From the NCBI GenBank assembly GCA_025738555.1, contig JAOVFP010000012.1, forward strand, positions 2,108,001 through 2,172,000: DNA of 64,000 nucleotides. Reading direction: 5' to 3'. This stretch comes from Cyathus striatus. Lineage: Eukaryota; Basidiomycota; Agaricomycetes; Agaricales; Nidulariaceae. This document shows positions 1-9,115 of the stretch, in pieces. A program made the position numbers and the translations under genes. The stretch's first letter is position 1. Each line of letters opens with the position of its first letter. The notes under the pieces are model-generated. The model was not told where the DNA came from and did not search any database. It worked only from the letters and a program-made list of their open reading frames with translations.

Positions 1-447
1 GCTTCTGCTCAGGGAAGGCATGCATTTGGTAGATCCACAGGTTCAGGTCATGGTCATGCAGGTTCAGGTTATGATCATTCAGGTCACAGATCTCAGGGAC
101 ATACAGGATTATCAGGATTAGGTGGGAGTCCCTCTCTAGTGGATTCCAAGGGCTTTAGGTGGTGCAATCCCACCAATGGAGGTGCCTGTCATAGGTGTGG
201 AAGGTCTGGTCACATTGCTGCTAGGTGCATGTATGACATGCCTCAGGAGGTTAAAGATTGGATTATGTCCAACTCTTCTCACAACAGGTCTATGCAGCAG
301 GCCAACTTGGCTTATCATTTCTTGTCCTCACCCATTCACTCTCCCAGCAATTCCCCTCCTTCATCCCCCCACCTCAATGCATCTATGGCTAGACAATACT
401 TTACTGAAGATGTCAATGATGGACTTTCTCACCCTTTGGTTATTTGA
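1..447 (+). CDS. gag C-terminal part of a copia-like LTR element (partial)
   Basis: An open frame enters from before the window and stops at 445-447. It encodes a Gly/His/Ser-rich stretch followed by a zinc knuckle, CHRCGRSGHIAARC (about 198-240), which fits the CX2CX4HX4C pattern of retrotransposon nucleocapsid. After the knuckle comes a Ser/Pro-rich tail. No protease, integrase or reverse transcriptase follows: the frame ends 88 bp before the LTR that starts at 536. Either this is a gag-only (non-autonomous) element or pol has been deleted. The start codon is outside the window. The zinc-knuckle call is firm; assignment to Ty1/copia rests on the adjoining short LTR and polypurine tract and is weaker. 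Confidence 0.6.
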   Translation, partial: ASAQGRHAFGRSTGSGHGHAGSGYDHSGHRSQGHTGLSGLGGSPSLVDSKGFRWCNPTNGGACHRCGRSGHIAARCMYDMPQEVKDWIMSNSSHNRSMQQANLAYHFLSSPIHSPSNSPPSSPHLNASMARQYFTEDVNDGLSHPLVI

Positions 448-625
448 TGGACTTTAGATTTGATGGACTTTGGATTCTATGGACTTGTGTTAGATTAGGT
501 GGGAGTTTGGTTGTACTAGCTGTGCAAGGTGGGAGTGTTAGATATTCTGGGTTGTACTTGACAGATCTGTGATTGACAGATACTTGATTGACAGATTTGT
601 GATTGACAGATTGACAGCTGTCAGT

Positions 626-905
626 GAGGTCATTACACTGACCCACAGTCTCACTGGAGTCCAGTGAGAGTTCAGTGAGAGTCTCTGAGACTCTGGTGAG
701 AATTAGTATTAATTTTAGTGGGAGTATTGAGAGTGTGGAGAGAGTCCAGTGAGAATTTACTGAGAGTCCAGTGAGATTACATATAATTTTGTATCTCAGT
801 AAACTCTCACTAAATTCCCATTAGTGAGATTCTCAGAGAGTCCAATGAGGTTATGCTGAGAGGTATCTCAGGGAGTCCAATGGGAATCTACTGAGAAATC
901 GCTCC
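626..905. repeat. GAG-end subterminal array of KDZ-A
   Basis: Repeated copies of GAGTCCAGTGA and close variants, on both strands, fill the first 280 bp of KDZ-A. Element W has the same array at its right end (34585-34857, inverted), and KDZ-B has it at 63950-64000. By analogy with other DNA transposons such arrays may be transposase-binding sites; that role is inferred. Confidence 0.7.
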
Positions 906-1261
906 CAGCACGAAAATCACGTGACATGGTCCATGCATATGTGTAGATCTTATTGTCGTTGTTTGTGCGCGCTAATGGTCCGTGTGTATCGATTTGATTT
1001 CTCACATGACCAAATCATTGGACAAATCCGGACTCGCTACTTGCACCGAGCAACAGCAACAATATCCCACTTCTTATTCCCCTCCCCTCCCTTCCTCTCC
1101 CCTCCCTCCTCTCTCCTTCGTTTCTGCTCGCTTGTGAGATATGTAACTTTCCGTTTGGTACTTCAAGCACGTTGGGCGTTGGGCATTGGGCATTGGGCAT
1201 TGGCTGGAAAGTATGGGATCGATGTGAGTTTTTCTTTTTTTGTCTCTATTCGATCTCACGT

Positions 1262-1735
1262 GTTTTTTTTAGCAGCACCAGATATGCTATGTCAACGAAC
1301 GCACATGGTGTTTGACGGCATGGGCGATTTCTTCCAATCTTCAGCATGGGCTTAGTTTGCATGGGCGAATACGGCACTCATTGTGCATGGGCGAATACAG
1401 CGCTCCTTAGCATGGGCGATCATGGACCCCTTCCCTGCCGCGTAGGATGACAACCCACCGCCTCTGGTCCCCATTTCGCAGCGTAGGACAACCTCAGTTC
1501 GACAACGCACTACCTCTGGCCCCCATTGCACAGCGTTGGACATTGGGTGTTGGGTGTTGGCAGTATTGGGATTGATAGTGAGCATTTTCTTTTTTTCGTC
1601 TGTATTTGATCTTGCGCGTTTTTTTTTTAGCAGCACCTGATATTCTATGTCGACGAACACACATGGCATTTGACGGCGTGGGCGATTTCTTCCATTCTTC
1701 AGCGTGGGCTCAGTTTGCATGGGCAAATACGGCAC
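1262..1735. repeat. Direct duplication inside KDZ-A 5' region
   Basis: The block from a T-run plus AGCAGCACCAGATATGCTAT to the CATGGGCGAATACGGCAC motif (1262-1372) recurs at 1618-1733 with scattered changes, several at CG sites. The preceding GTTGGGCATTGGG motif is also repeated around 1170-1205 and 1535-1560. I see no gene here; open frames across it are not conserved in composition. Confidence 0.6.
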
Positions 1736-1784
1736 CTCTTATTGTGGGCGATCACGGAATCCCCCTCCCCTCCTCTCAGCGTAG

Positions 1785-2135
1785 GCGATTGTAACGCTAG
1801 CCCCTCCCTGCTGCGTAGAACGACAACACATAACTTCTTGTCCCCCGTTTCGCTGCGTAGGATGACAACACACCACCCTTGGTCCCCCGTTTCGCAGCGT
1901 AGGACGACAACGCACCACCCTTGGTCCCCCAGTTCGCAGCGTAGGATGACAACACACAGCTCTGGTCCCCCTCCCTGCTGCGTAGGATGATAACCACCAC
2001 CTCCGGACCTCCCTCCCACCGCATAGGACGACACACATCTCCACCTCGGACCCTCTCCCTGCCGCCTAGGATGACAACCACCACCTCTGGACCCCCCTTC
2101 CTACCGCGTAGGACAACACACATTACCACCTGTCC
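1785..2135. repeat. Minisatellite built on GCGTAGGACGACAAC
   Basis: About nine imperfect units of roughly 36-40 bp each carry a core like GCGTAGGACGACAAC followed by a C-rich stretch (ACCACCCTTGGTCCCCC). The inverted copy in KDZ-B (60890-61225) keeps more CG dinucleotides at some positions and fewer at others. The fold-back element H is inserted in this array in KDZ-B only; the empty site in KDZ-A is at about 1783-1797. Confidence 0.7.
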
Positions 2136-2149
2136 ACCCCCTCACTCCG

Positions 2150-2570
2150 CAGGACTTCATCATTGCGTCGAGTGGCACTCCGGCACTCTGCTTTTTCTCA
2201 TCCCCTTCTTGTTGTGTCGAGTGGCACTCTGCCCCCCTCTCCTCGTCATGCATCTCACTGCGTCGAGTAGCAGTCCGGCGCTCTGCTTCTCATTGTGTTG
2301 AGCAACGCTCTCCCTCCCACCCTCCCCTTGTTGTGCATCCACTCCCCACCCTCTTGTTGCGTCGCATGGCGCTCTGCTCCTCCCCACCCCCTTCTCATTG
2401 TGTCGTGTGGTGCTCTGCTTCTCCTCATTCCTTTCTCGTTGCGTTGAGTGACACTCTGCCCCCCTCCCTTCATTGTGCATCTGCTCCCACTCTCTTGTTG
2501 TGTTGCATGCTGCTCTGCTTCTCCCCACCCCTTTCTCATCATGTTGAGTGACACTCTTCCCCCTCACCCC
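2150..2570. repeat. Minisatellite built on GTTGCGTCGAGTGGCACTC
   Basis: Imperfect units of about 50-60 bp share TTGTGTCGAGTGGCACTCTGC-like cores separated by C/T-rich spacers. It lies between the previous minisatellite and the start of the element's genes. Open frames through it are low-complexity readings of the repeat and are not called as genes. Confidence 0.6.
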
Positions 2571-2935
2571 TGCTGTCAATTTTTTGATGTTCTCTGCTTC
2601 ATGCAGAGGCTCTTTGCTTGCTTTAATTATAATTTTTGTCTTTCCTCTGCTTCGGCGGAGATATCCTTTTCTGTATTAGGTCCTGTGGCCTTCTTATCCT
2701 GGCAGTTGCCAGTGATGAGAACAGCAGGACCTATTTGGAACTTTGTGGAAGAATTTCGGTAATTACTTGTCAAGTAGTTATTTATAGTTTGAACCTGTGA
2801 TGTGTCGCAACTTGTAATATATAGAAACACCTTGAGGTTCAGTTCCCTTTCTTTCTTTCCTCATCTGAGTGCATCACTTAAGATCTGTCACCGCTTTTTT
2901 GCTCTTTTTACTTTACTGTTTTCTGCTCTTTTACC

Positions 2936-5099
2936 ATGGCACCTAGGTCTCTTAGATCTGCCACTGCTGCTGCATCTTCCATCCCTGCTACCTCCACCAG
3001 GTCCAGGACCAAGGATTCTGGGACTGCTGACACAACCAAGCCTCAAGCTTCTACCTCCAAGTCTAAGAGAGGAGGGCCAGCTAAGTCTGGAGGGGGGGTA
3101 GAGGTGGGAGAAAGGGAAAGGGAGGGAAAAGGATTGTGAGTGACAATGAGGAGGAGGAGGAGGAGGAGGAGGAAAGTGGGACAGGGGAGGAGGAAGTTGG
3201 AGTAGAAAGGGAGGGGGGGAAGAGGGAAGGGAGGAAGGGGAAGAGAGGGAGGGAGGAGTGAGAGAGCAGGGAGGGGGCTAGAAAGAAGAAAATTAAGTGA
3301 GTAAAAGTGTATATTATTTTTAGTCATCTTATGTACTGGCAGGAAAAGCTCTGTTCAAAGACTCAAAGAAGACCAGCAAAATGAAGCTGCTGGAAAACCA
3401 AAGAGATTTACAAAGTATATTTTTTTATTCATATTCACATCTTTTCTCATATTGTTCTCATTTTTTAGAGTTGAAAAAATCTTAGAAAATAGCAATATTT
3501 CAGTGGCACCACCACCTCATTATCGTGAATGCTCAGGAACTGTTACACCAGCATCAATCCTTCAGGTACCTACTCCTCAAGATCCATTTAGTTCACTTTC
3601 AAATGACATGGGACATCTGTTTAATGAGCATGAGACATCATTAGTATTTTCCTCACATCCAGGTCAAATTCAAGAAGAGGATATAGATTATGAGATTATT
3701 GAGACTACTCCCTGGAAGGCTACTGAAAAGCGGGGAAGATCCAGTTCTCCTGAGTCTCCCACTCTGAGTACTAGTAGCCACTCATCAAAGATTAGCCGAA
3801 AGTCTATTTCTCACAGTTCTGCATCAAGTAGCCAGTCCGCTTCTAGCCGGTCTGTGTCCAGAACTTCAACTAGGAGTTCTACATCTATGTCTGAAAAATC
3901 TGCAAGGAACAATGTACTTCAGAATCCTGAGCAATTTGAAAACTTTATAAGGCAATATGAATATTCCACTCTAAATGACACATCTATTGACCTTCAAGGA
4001 GCATCAAAGATTATTGGTGGGCACAGCTGTCAGAATGCACTTGGAAATATCTTTAATATTGGAGACAAAGATAAAATGATAGTTGATACCACTGATGCAC
4101 CTCCATCAACTGGAGTTATCAAAATTTACAATGATCTTTTTAGTTCTCTCCCAATCTTTACATTCAGAAGAGTAGAGCTCCAGGTTTATCTGTACAAACT
4201 TCTGAAATATATAGGAACAAAGTACAAGTCCATTCAAAGTATTATTACTTTCTTGATTTCAAATTATCACTCTAAAATATTTACTATTTTCAGTATCTAA
4301 TCCATATGTCTTTTTATGGGAAGATAATGGGTGGTCTTTAACTGGCCAATATTCTGAGCTTTTAGAAGATAAAGACCAGGAAGTTCAATGGGAACTTGAT
4401 GAAGATAAATCTACATTTTGTAAGATTTTACTTGTAAGTTTATAATTTATTTCAAGCATAGAATGTTACTTAATCTTAGATTAGGAGGGTCTTGGAACAA
4501 CATCAGCTGCAAATATTTCTAATGTTCCATCAGTATTTAGTGAAGAGGCTTCTACATCTTCAGCTTCAAAGTTAGGGGAATCTACTGAAGCTCAAAAGAG
4601 AATAATCGATTTTTTCAAAGTTCCTCTTGCACTATGTGATCATGGAGCTGTTAGTATTCGTCTTCAGTATGCTAAGTGGGCATTCATTGAGAATATCATT
4701 AAAAAGTTCCCTACTATGATTAGTGCTGGAAAATGGCAAAATAAAATGCCTCCCATTAGTGTTATTGCAACCATTTTTACATCAGTTCCAGCCTATTATA
4801 GATGGAAGGCTCTATTTAGCAAGCTTCCTAAATATCCTAAAATGGAGCTTTGGTTTGAAGGGAACCCAGATATCCCAGATTATGAAGTATGGAAAGGAGA
4901 ACCACAAACTCAGGAGGCATTGAAGATCATTTTAAAGAAGTTTGGTAAAGAGGATAAGAAGCTTGCTAAGGAAAAAGATGAGGATAGTTCTGCAGATGAC
5001 AATTATAAGAGCAAAGATAAGGGAAAAGGAAAGGAAAGAGTGAAAGAGAAAAGGAAGGATGGAAAGAGGAAGAAGAACAGAGGGGACAATAATTTGTAA
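2936..5099 (+). CDS. KDZ-A first gene: Ser/Lys-rich accessory protein (multi-exon)
   Basis: The likely start is ATG 2936 (MAPRSLRSATAAASS). The protein runs through several exons: an N-terminal basic/Ser-Thr region; an exon from about 3470 with a Ser/Arg-rich stretch near 3740-3900; and a last exon (about 4480-5099) with a Trp/Tyr-containing block (FEGNPDIPDYEVWKGEP) and a Lys/Asp/Glu-rich tail ending at 5099. Probable introns include ones ending near 3468 and 4291. At about 3090 a run of seven G shifts frame unless GTGAGT at 3136 is used as a splice donor. Element Y (31065-33606) and the third KDZ remnant (53005-54450) have the same gene order with a similar Lys-rich tail, so this is a standard KDZ companion gene. 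I do not know its function. Exact exon borders are uncertain. Confidence 0.55.
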
Positions 5100-5497
5100 G
5101 AATTTTTCTCAATGCCCTTTCATATTTTCAGTTAGACTTTTTTTTCTATTATGATGCATGCATGCTTTCAACAAGTATGTAAAATTGTACCATATTAAGT
5201 CTTACATTCTTTCAACAAGTTGTAAGACTTGTACAATATTTTTACTTCAGTAGTACCTGTTTTTCATTTTTCTCAGTCTTACATCCTTTCAACAAGTATG
5301 TAAGACTTGTATAATATTTTTACTTCAACAGTATTATTTTCTTGTGTTTTTTATATAGCTATTCATGCTTTCAACAAGTATGTCAAGTATGTATTATATG
5401 AACTTCAACAGTTTTACTTTTGTACTATAGTTTGAATTCATATTCTGTTTGCTTTGCCTAACCTGCAAGAATAATAAGCTAACTTAAAAAATTTCAG

Positions 5498-7938
5498 TTT
5501 CTGGCACTATTTTATTTGGCTTTTTATATTTTATGGATTTATATCATGCATTCCTAAAGCATGGGCATCATCTACAGTGCAGGATCCATTTCCTGAAATA
5601 ACATTTGTAGATTTTTCTGAATTTATTACAAGCAACTTCCATGCAGATATTACACTAGCAATGGTACTCAAAGTGTTATTTACTTTAACAAATAACACAG
5701 ACCTATTGAACCTTCATGGAAAACAAAAATTAGCCTATAGAAAATCTGCAACAAGTTGGATTACAGCTCTTACTAGAGTTCTAAAAAGGGATCTAGGTGG
5801 TAAAATTAATAATTTGTTTACTGAAGATGAAGTTTCAAATGCTGAGGATATAACTGATGTGCAGAGAATTAATGCATTGGGCTCAAAACTTGATTCATTT
5901 GCAACATTTTTAAAACTTGATCCAATTAAAAAAGGACACCCTTTAAACTCTGTGAGAACCACAGAAGTTGAACCTGTTTTTACTATTTGTCCAAGTCGTT
6001 ACACTTGCTCTACACCATCTTGTAAAGAGGCTCCACTTCACCAAGAAGTTCGTAAGAGAGATGTTTCATGTATAACTCTTATAAAAGGAATGCATCCCCA
6101 CACTGGTGCTTATGTGCTTAAAGGAAAATGTGGCATTTGTAACTCATTTTATTATGCTGATCACAAAAGTGTGAAGCATGCAAATGGTACACGTATCAGA
6201 GGATTGTCAAACTCAGCAAAATATTTAAAGCTTGGACAGCAAGTCTGGGCAGATAGATCTTACACCAATGCAGTTCTGCATGGAATTTATCATTTTCATG
6301 CATCTACAGCTGCATTCACAGAATTTTGGAATGAATCCTTTAGAGAGTCATCATTCAAGTTGTCTCGCAGACAAACTTGGCAGGCATTCATTTCTGAAAG
6401 TGTAAGACAGGTAGCTACATACAATAATAAATCACTTATAATAACATCAGGTGAACATGAGATTCAAGAATTAACTAGAAAAGCATTTGAAATACTTGGT
6501 CAAGAAGGTATTATTGAATGTGCTAAAGATCATTCATGTAGTGAATGTACACATGAGTACAAAAGTACTGCAGACAGAATAACTGATGACACTCCTGCTG
6601 CAGTAATTGGAATTGATGAAAATCAATCAGTTCCCATGCTACAGGGGGAAGATGCAGAACAAGCTATGAGAGAGGAAATAGAAGCTAGAGCAAGTGCTCA
6701 GCAACACATTAGTAGTACCACCAATGATATGGATATTGACAATGAGTCATCAAGTGAATCATCCAGTGATTCATCTAATAAAACAACCAATACTGATCAA
6801 CCAACTCAGGCTGAAATAAAGCCAATAGTAAATATGGTTGTTATGGATGGCATAATTATGGGTCCAAGACATTGTGCATATCAGGATTGTGATGGTAATT
6901 TAGAAAATGAAAGAACTGGAGTATTTTGCATAATTCATCAAGCTATGTGTGGTCATTTATGTCATATAAAATTATGTAACAACCCAAGAGAAAATAACTC
7001 AAAGACATGTGTTAATCATCAGTCACAGTGGCGCCATCATTTAGTAAGATTTGGTAGACAAACACTTTTAGGAATAAGAAGAATTATTTGCAGAAGTGAA
7101 GAGGAACGGGTGGATTGGCTTCCTCGTATAAATCAGCAAGTAATACCTCATGATGATGCTCCTGCACCACATGAGGAGCGAAACCATTACTTCACTGCTC
7201 CACGGTTTTACTGTGTTGAAACATTATGTGCACCATGTGGAGCAGTTATTGCATGGGCAAAGTTTACAAAATCTGAGGGACCTGGAAATATCATGAGATT
7301 TTTAGATCATGTTTATCCAACTCTTGAATCTCGTCCAAGCTATGTCTGTATTGACAAAGCATGTGTAGTGCTCAAAAATGCTGTGCTAAATGGTGCATGG
7401 AGGATCTCAAACAGTTTAACAACAAGATTTATTGTTGATTCTTATCACTACATTAATCACAGAACATCTGATTATACTTGTCGTAAATGGTGCAATCCAG
7501 CACCATTAAATGGATCTGCACCCAACTTGGTTGTAGTAGAAAATGATATACATGGAAGACCACATTATAAAAGAGCATTTAATACCCAAGTAAGTAATAA
7601 ACTAACATGTATATAGAACTTCATCTAAAGTTTTGATACAGGCTTGTGAGCAGCTAAATGCTTGGCTTGGAGGATTTCAAAGCATTCTTAATAGAATGAC
7701 TGTTGTAAACTTCAACTGGACTATACATGCACTTCTATTCATTCATACCCAAAAAGTTATTAAAAAGCAGCTTGAAAGAGACAATAATACTAAAGATGAT
7801 AAAGATATGAGAGATGAGGAATCAGAAGATTCTGAAGAAGAGGAGGAGGAAGAGGAGGAGGAAGAGGAAGCAGCAGATGAATTTGACAGAGAAGAGGAAG
7901 AAGGGATAGCAGATTATGGATTAGATAATGATATGTAG
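5498..7938 (+). CDS. KDZ-A second gene: KDZ-associated CxC5/CxC6-type transposase-like protein
   Basis: The reading frame is open from a splice acceptor (CAG ending 5497) to 7589; a 52-bp intron (7590-7641, GTAAGT..ACAG) then joins FNTQ to ACEQLNAWLGG and the frame continues to 7938. An upstream start exon is not resolved. After a hydrophobic start come two Cys clusters. The first (about 5986-6150) includes CSTPSCK and CGIC. The second (about 6870-7020) includes CAYQDC, CIIHQAMCGHLC and CNN. They match my recollection of the cysteine clusters associated with KDZ transposases. Downstream are VCIDKAC, IVDSYHYINH and CEQLNAWL, whose Asp, Asp and Glu are candidate DDE residues (inference). The C-terminus is very acidic (Glu-rich, about 7810-7900). 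The frame has no internal stop. Element Y and the 51-kb remnant carry broken homologues. Confidence 0.75.
7590..7641 (+). other. Intron in the KDZ-A transposase-like gene
   Basis: GTAAGTAATA opens the intron and TTGATACAG closes it. Both flanking exons are in phase 0, giving the continuous peptide RAFNTQACEQLNAWLGG, which is also found in the decayed copies in Y (28790-28870) and near 51630. KDZ-B has the same intron (55372-55423). Confidence 0.75.
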
Positions 7939-8097
7939 GTTGTTTACTGTAGTTTTGATTTTATATGAATAGTTTTTTTGTTGTATTCAATTGTTATGTT
8001 ATAGGGTCACTTCAGAACTTCCCTGTCTCCAAAGATAAATAAACTTGTACTTAATATATATGTCATTCTCTGTATATTTGTGGTTTACATATTTAAG

Positions 8098-8511
8098 GAG
8101 TGAGTACAGTGAGAATACAGTGAGAATACAGTGAGAATACAGTGAGAGTACAGTGATACATGGTGGTGCATAGTGTTAGGCAGTGAGAGTACAGTGAGAA
8201 TATAGTGAGAGTACAGTGATACATGGTGGTGCATAGTGAGAGTATAGTGAGAGTATAGTGAGAGTACAGTGAGAGTACAGTGAGAGTACAGTGATACACA
8301 GTGATACATGGTGATAAGATACTGTGAGCATAGAGTTGGGCTTAACTGAGAGTCCAGTGAGAGTCTCATCACAGTCTCGATAATATGGTGAGAGTCCAGT
8401 AAGAGTATCACTGTACTATCGAGACTGTGGTGAGACTCCAGTGAGACTCTCGAGAGTCTAGTGAGAGTTCAGTGAGAGTCCAATGAGAATGTGGGAGAGT
8501 GCAATATACTG
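8098..8511. repeat. CAG-end subterminal array of KDZ-A
   Basis: More than twenty units of about 11 bp (AGAGTACAGTG, AGAATACAGTG and variants) run from 8098 to about 8305, followed by GAGTCCAGTGAGA-type units to the terminus at 8511. The motif resembles that of the GAG end (GAGTCCAGTGA). Peptides such as repeated YSHCTLTVLSLYSH on the minus strand are readings of this array, not genes. Confidence 0.75.
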
Positions 8512-8565
8512 CTGTCAGTTACCTTAGTTACAGGACTTTGGTTGGACTTTGGTAGACTTACTCAG

Positions 8566-8573
8566 TATATAAA
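8566..8573 (+). promoter_or_regulatory. TATA box of the split LTR
   Basis: TATATAAA sits in the second half of the LTR, about 155 bp before its end. This is the position expected for the U3/R promoter of a copia-type LTR. Inserted KDZ-A separates it from the first 90 bp of the LTR. Confidence 0.45.
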
Positions 8574-8728
8574 CACTCTGTAACTTGGTAGTTGTTAACA
8601 AGTTTCCTCCCTATCTTGTGTCTGTGTCTGTGTTTGTGTCTGAGTCATTGCTCTCTTATCACCCTCTTTACTCCTTTATCACTCTCTATCCTCTCAATCA
8701 CCCTCTTTTATTCTTGTTACTTCTCACA

Positions 8729-9115
8729 CCAAGTACAGTCCAGGTAGTACTTGGACTCTACCTGGACTTTACCTGGACTCTACCTGGACTCTACCTGGAC
8801 TCTACCTGGACTCCACCTGGACTTTACCTGGACTCTACCTGGACTCTACCTGGACTCCACCTGGACTTTACCTGGACTCTACCTGGACTCTACCTGGACT
8901 CCACCTGGACTTTACCTGGACTCTACCTGGACTCTACCTGGACTCTACCTGGACTCTACCTGGACTCCACCTGCACTTTACATAGAAAATAGGCTGGTCA
9001 TGATTCTGGCTAGAGTCCAAGTAGAGTCCAGGTAGAATCCAGGTGGAGTCCAGGTGGAGTCCAGGTGAAATCTACATGGAGTCTACATGATTTCGTGGAG
9101 GAGTGTAATGACCTC
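8729..9115. repeat. GGACTCTACCT array with a GAG-type terminus (truncated element)
   Basis: About twenty tandem 11-bp units (GGACTCTACCT, with T/C variants) span about 8752-8975. Inverted units (AGAGTCCAGGTGG-like) follow at 9010-9070. The segment ends ...GAGTGTAATGACCTC at 9115, which read inward is GAGGTCATTACACTCCTCCA, very close to the KDZ-A GAG terminus. I found no matching CAG terminus or 8-bp duplication, so this looks like one end of a deleted element of a further family. Confidence 0.5.

Larger units (their letters stand above)
626..8511 (+). mobile_element. KDZ-A: full-length KDZ-type DNA transposon
   Basis: The element is bounded by the 8-bp direct repeat CTGTCAGT (618-625 and 8512-8519). 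Its left terminus starts GAGGTCATTACACTGACCCA; its right terminus, read inward, starts CAGTATATTGCACTCTCCCA. The two ends share an imperfect terminal repeat (ATT.CACT..CCCACA.TCTCA.TGGA). Inside are a GAG-side subterminal array, CpG-containing minisatellites (1785-2570), two genes (2936-5099 and 5498-7938) and a CAG-side array (8098-8511). The element sits inside an LTR, so it is younger than that retrotransposon. A nearly identical inverted copy begins at 54505. 8-bp duplications are, as I recall, also reported for Zisupton; that is background, not shown here. Confidence 0.88.
536..8728 (+). mobile_element. 3' LTR of the gag-bearing element, split by KDZ-A
   Basis: A polypurine tract (AAGGTGGGAG, 526-535) is followed by TGTTAGATATTC at 536, the usual arrangement before a 3' LTR. 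The LTR runs 536-625, is interrupted by the KDZ-A transposon, and resumes after the 8-bp duplication at 8520, ending with TTCTCACA at 8728. Rejoined, it is about 299 bp. Its second part has a TATA box (8566-8573), then a pyrimidine-rich leader. The matching 5' LTR lies before the window, so the LTR boundaries cannot be confirmed by comparison here. Confidence 0.6.

Noticed and set aside
2160..2579. Minus-strand coding region rich in TRHNEKG repeats
   Set aside because: It is the minisatellite of KDZ-A; the same reading in KDZ-B is shortened and changed without constraint.
8585..9035. Overlapping peptides of repeated DSTWTLPGLYL
   Set aside because: Translation of an 11-bp tandem repeat in more than one frame; no start context or domain.
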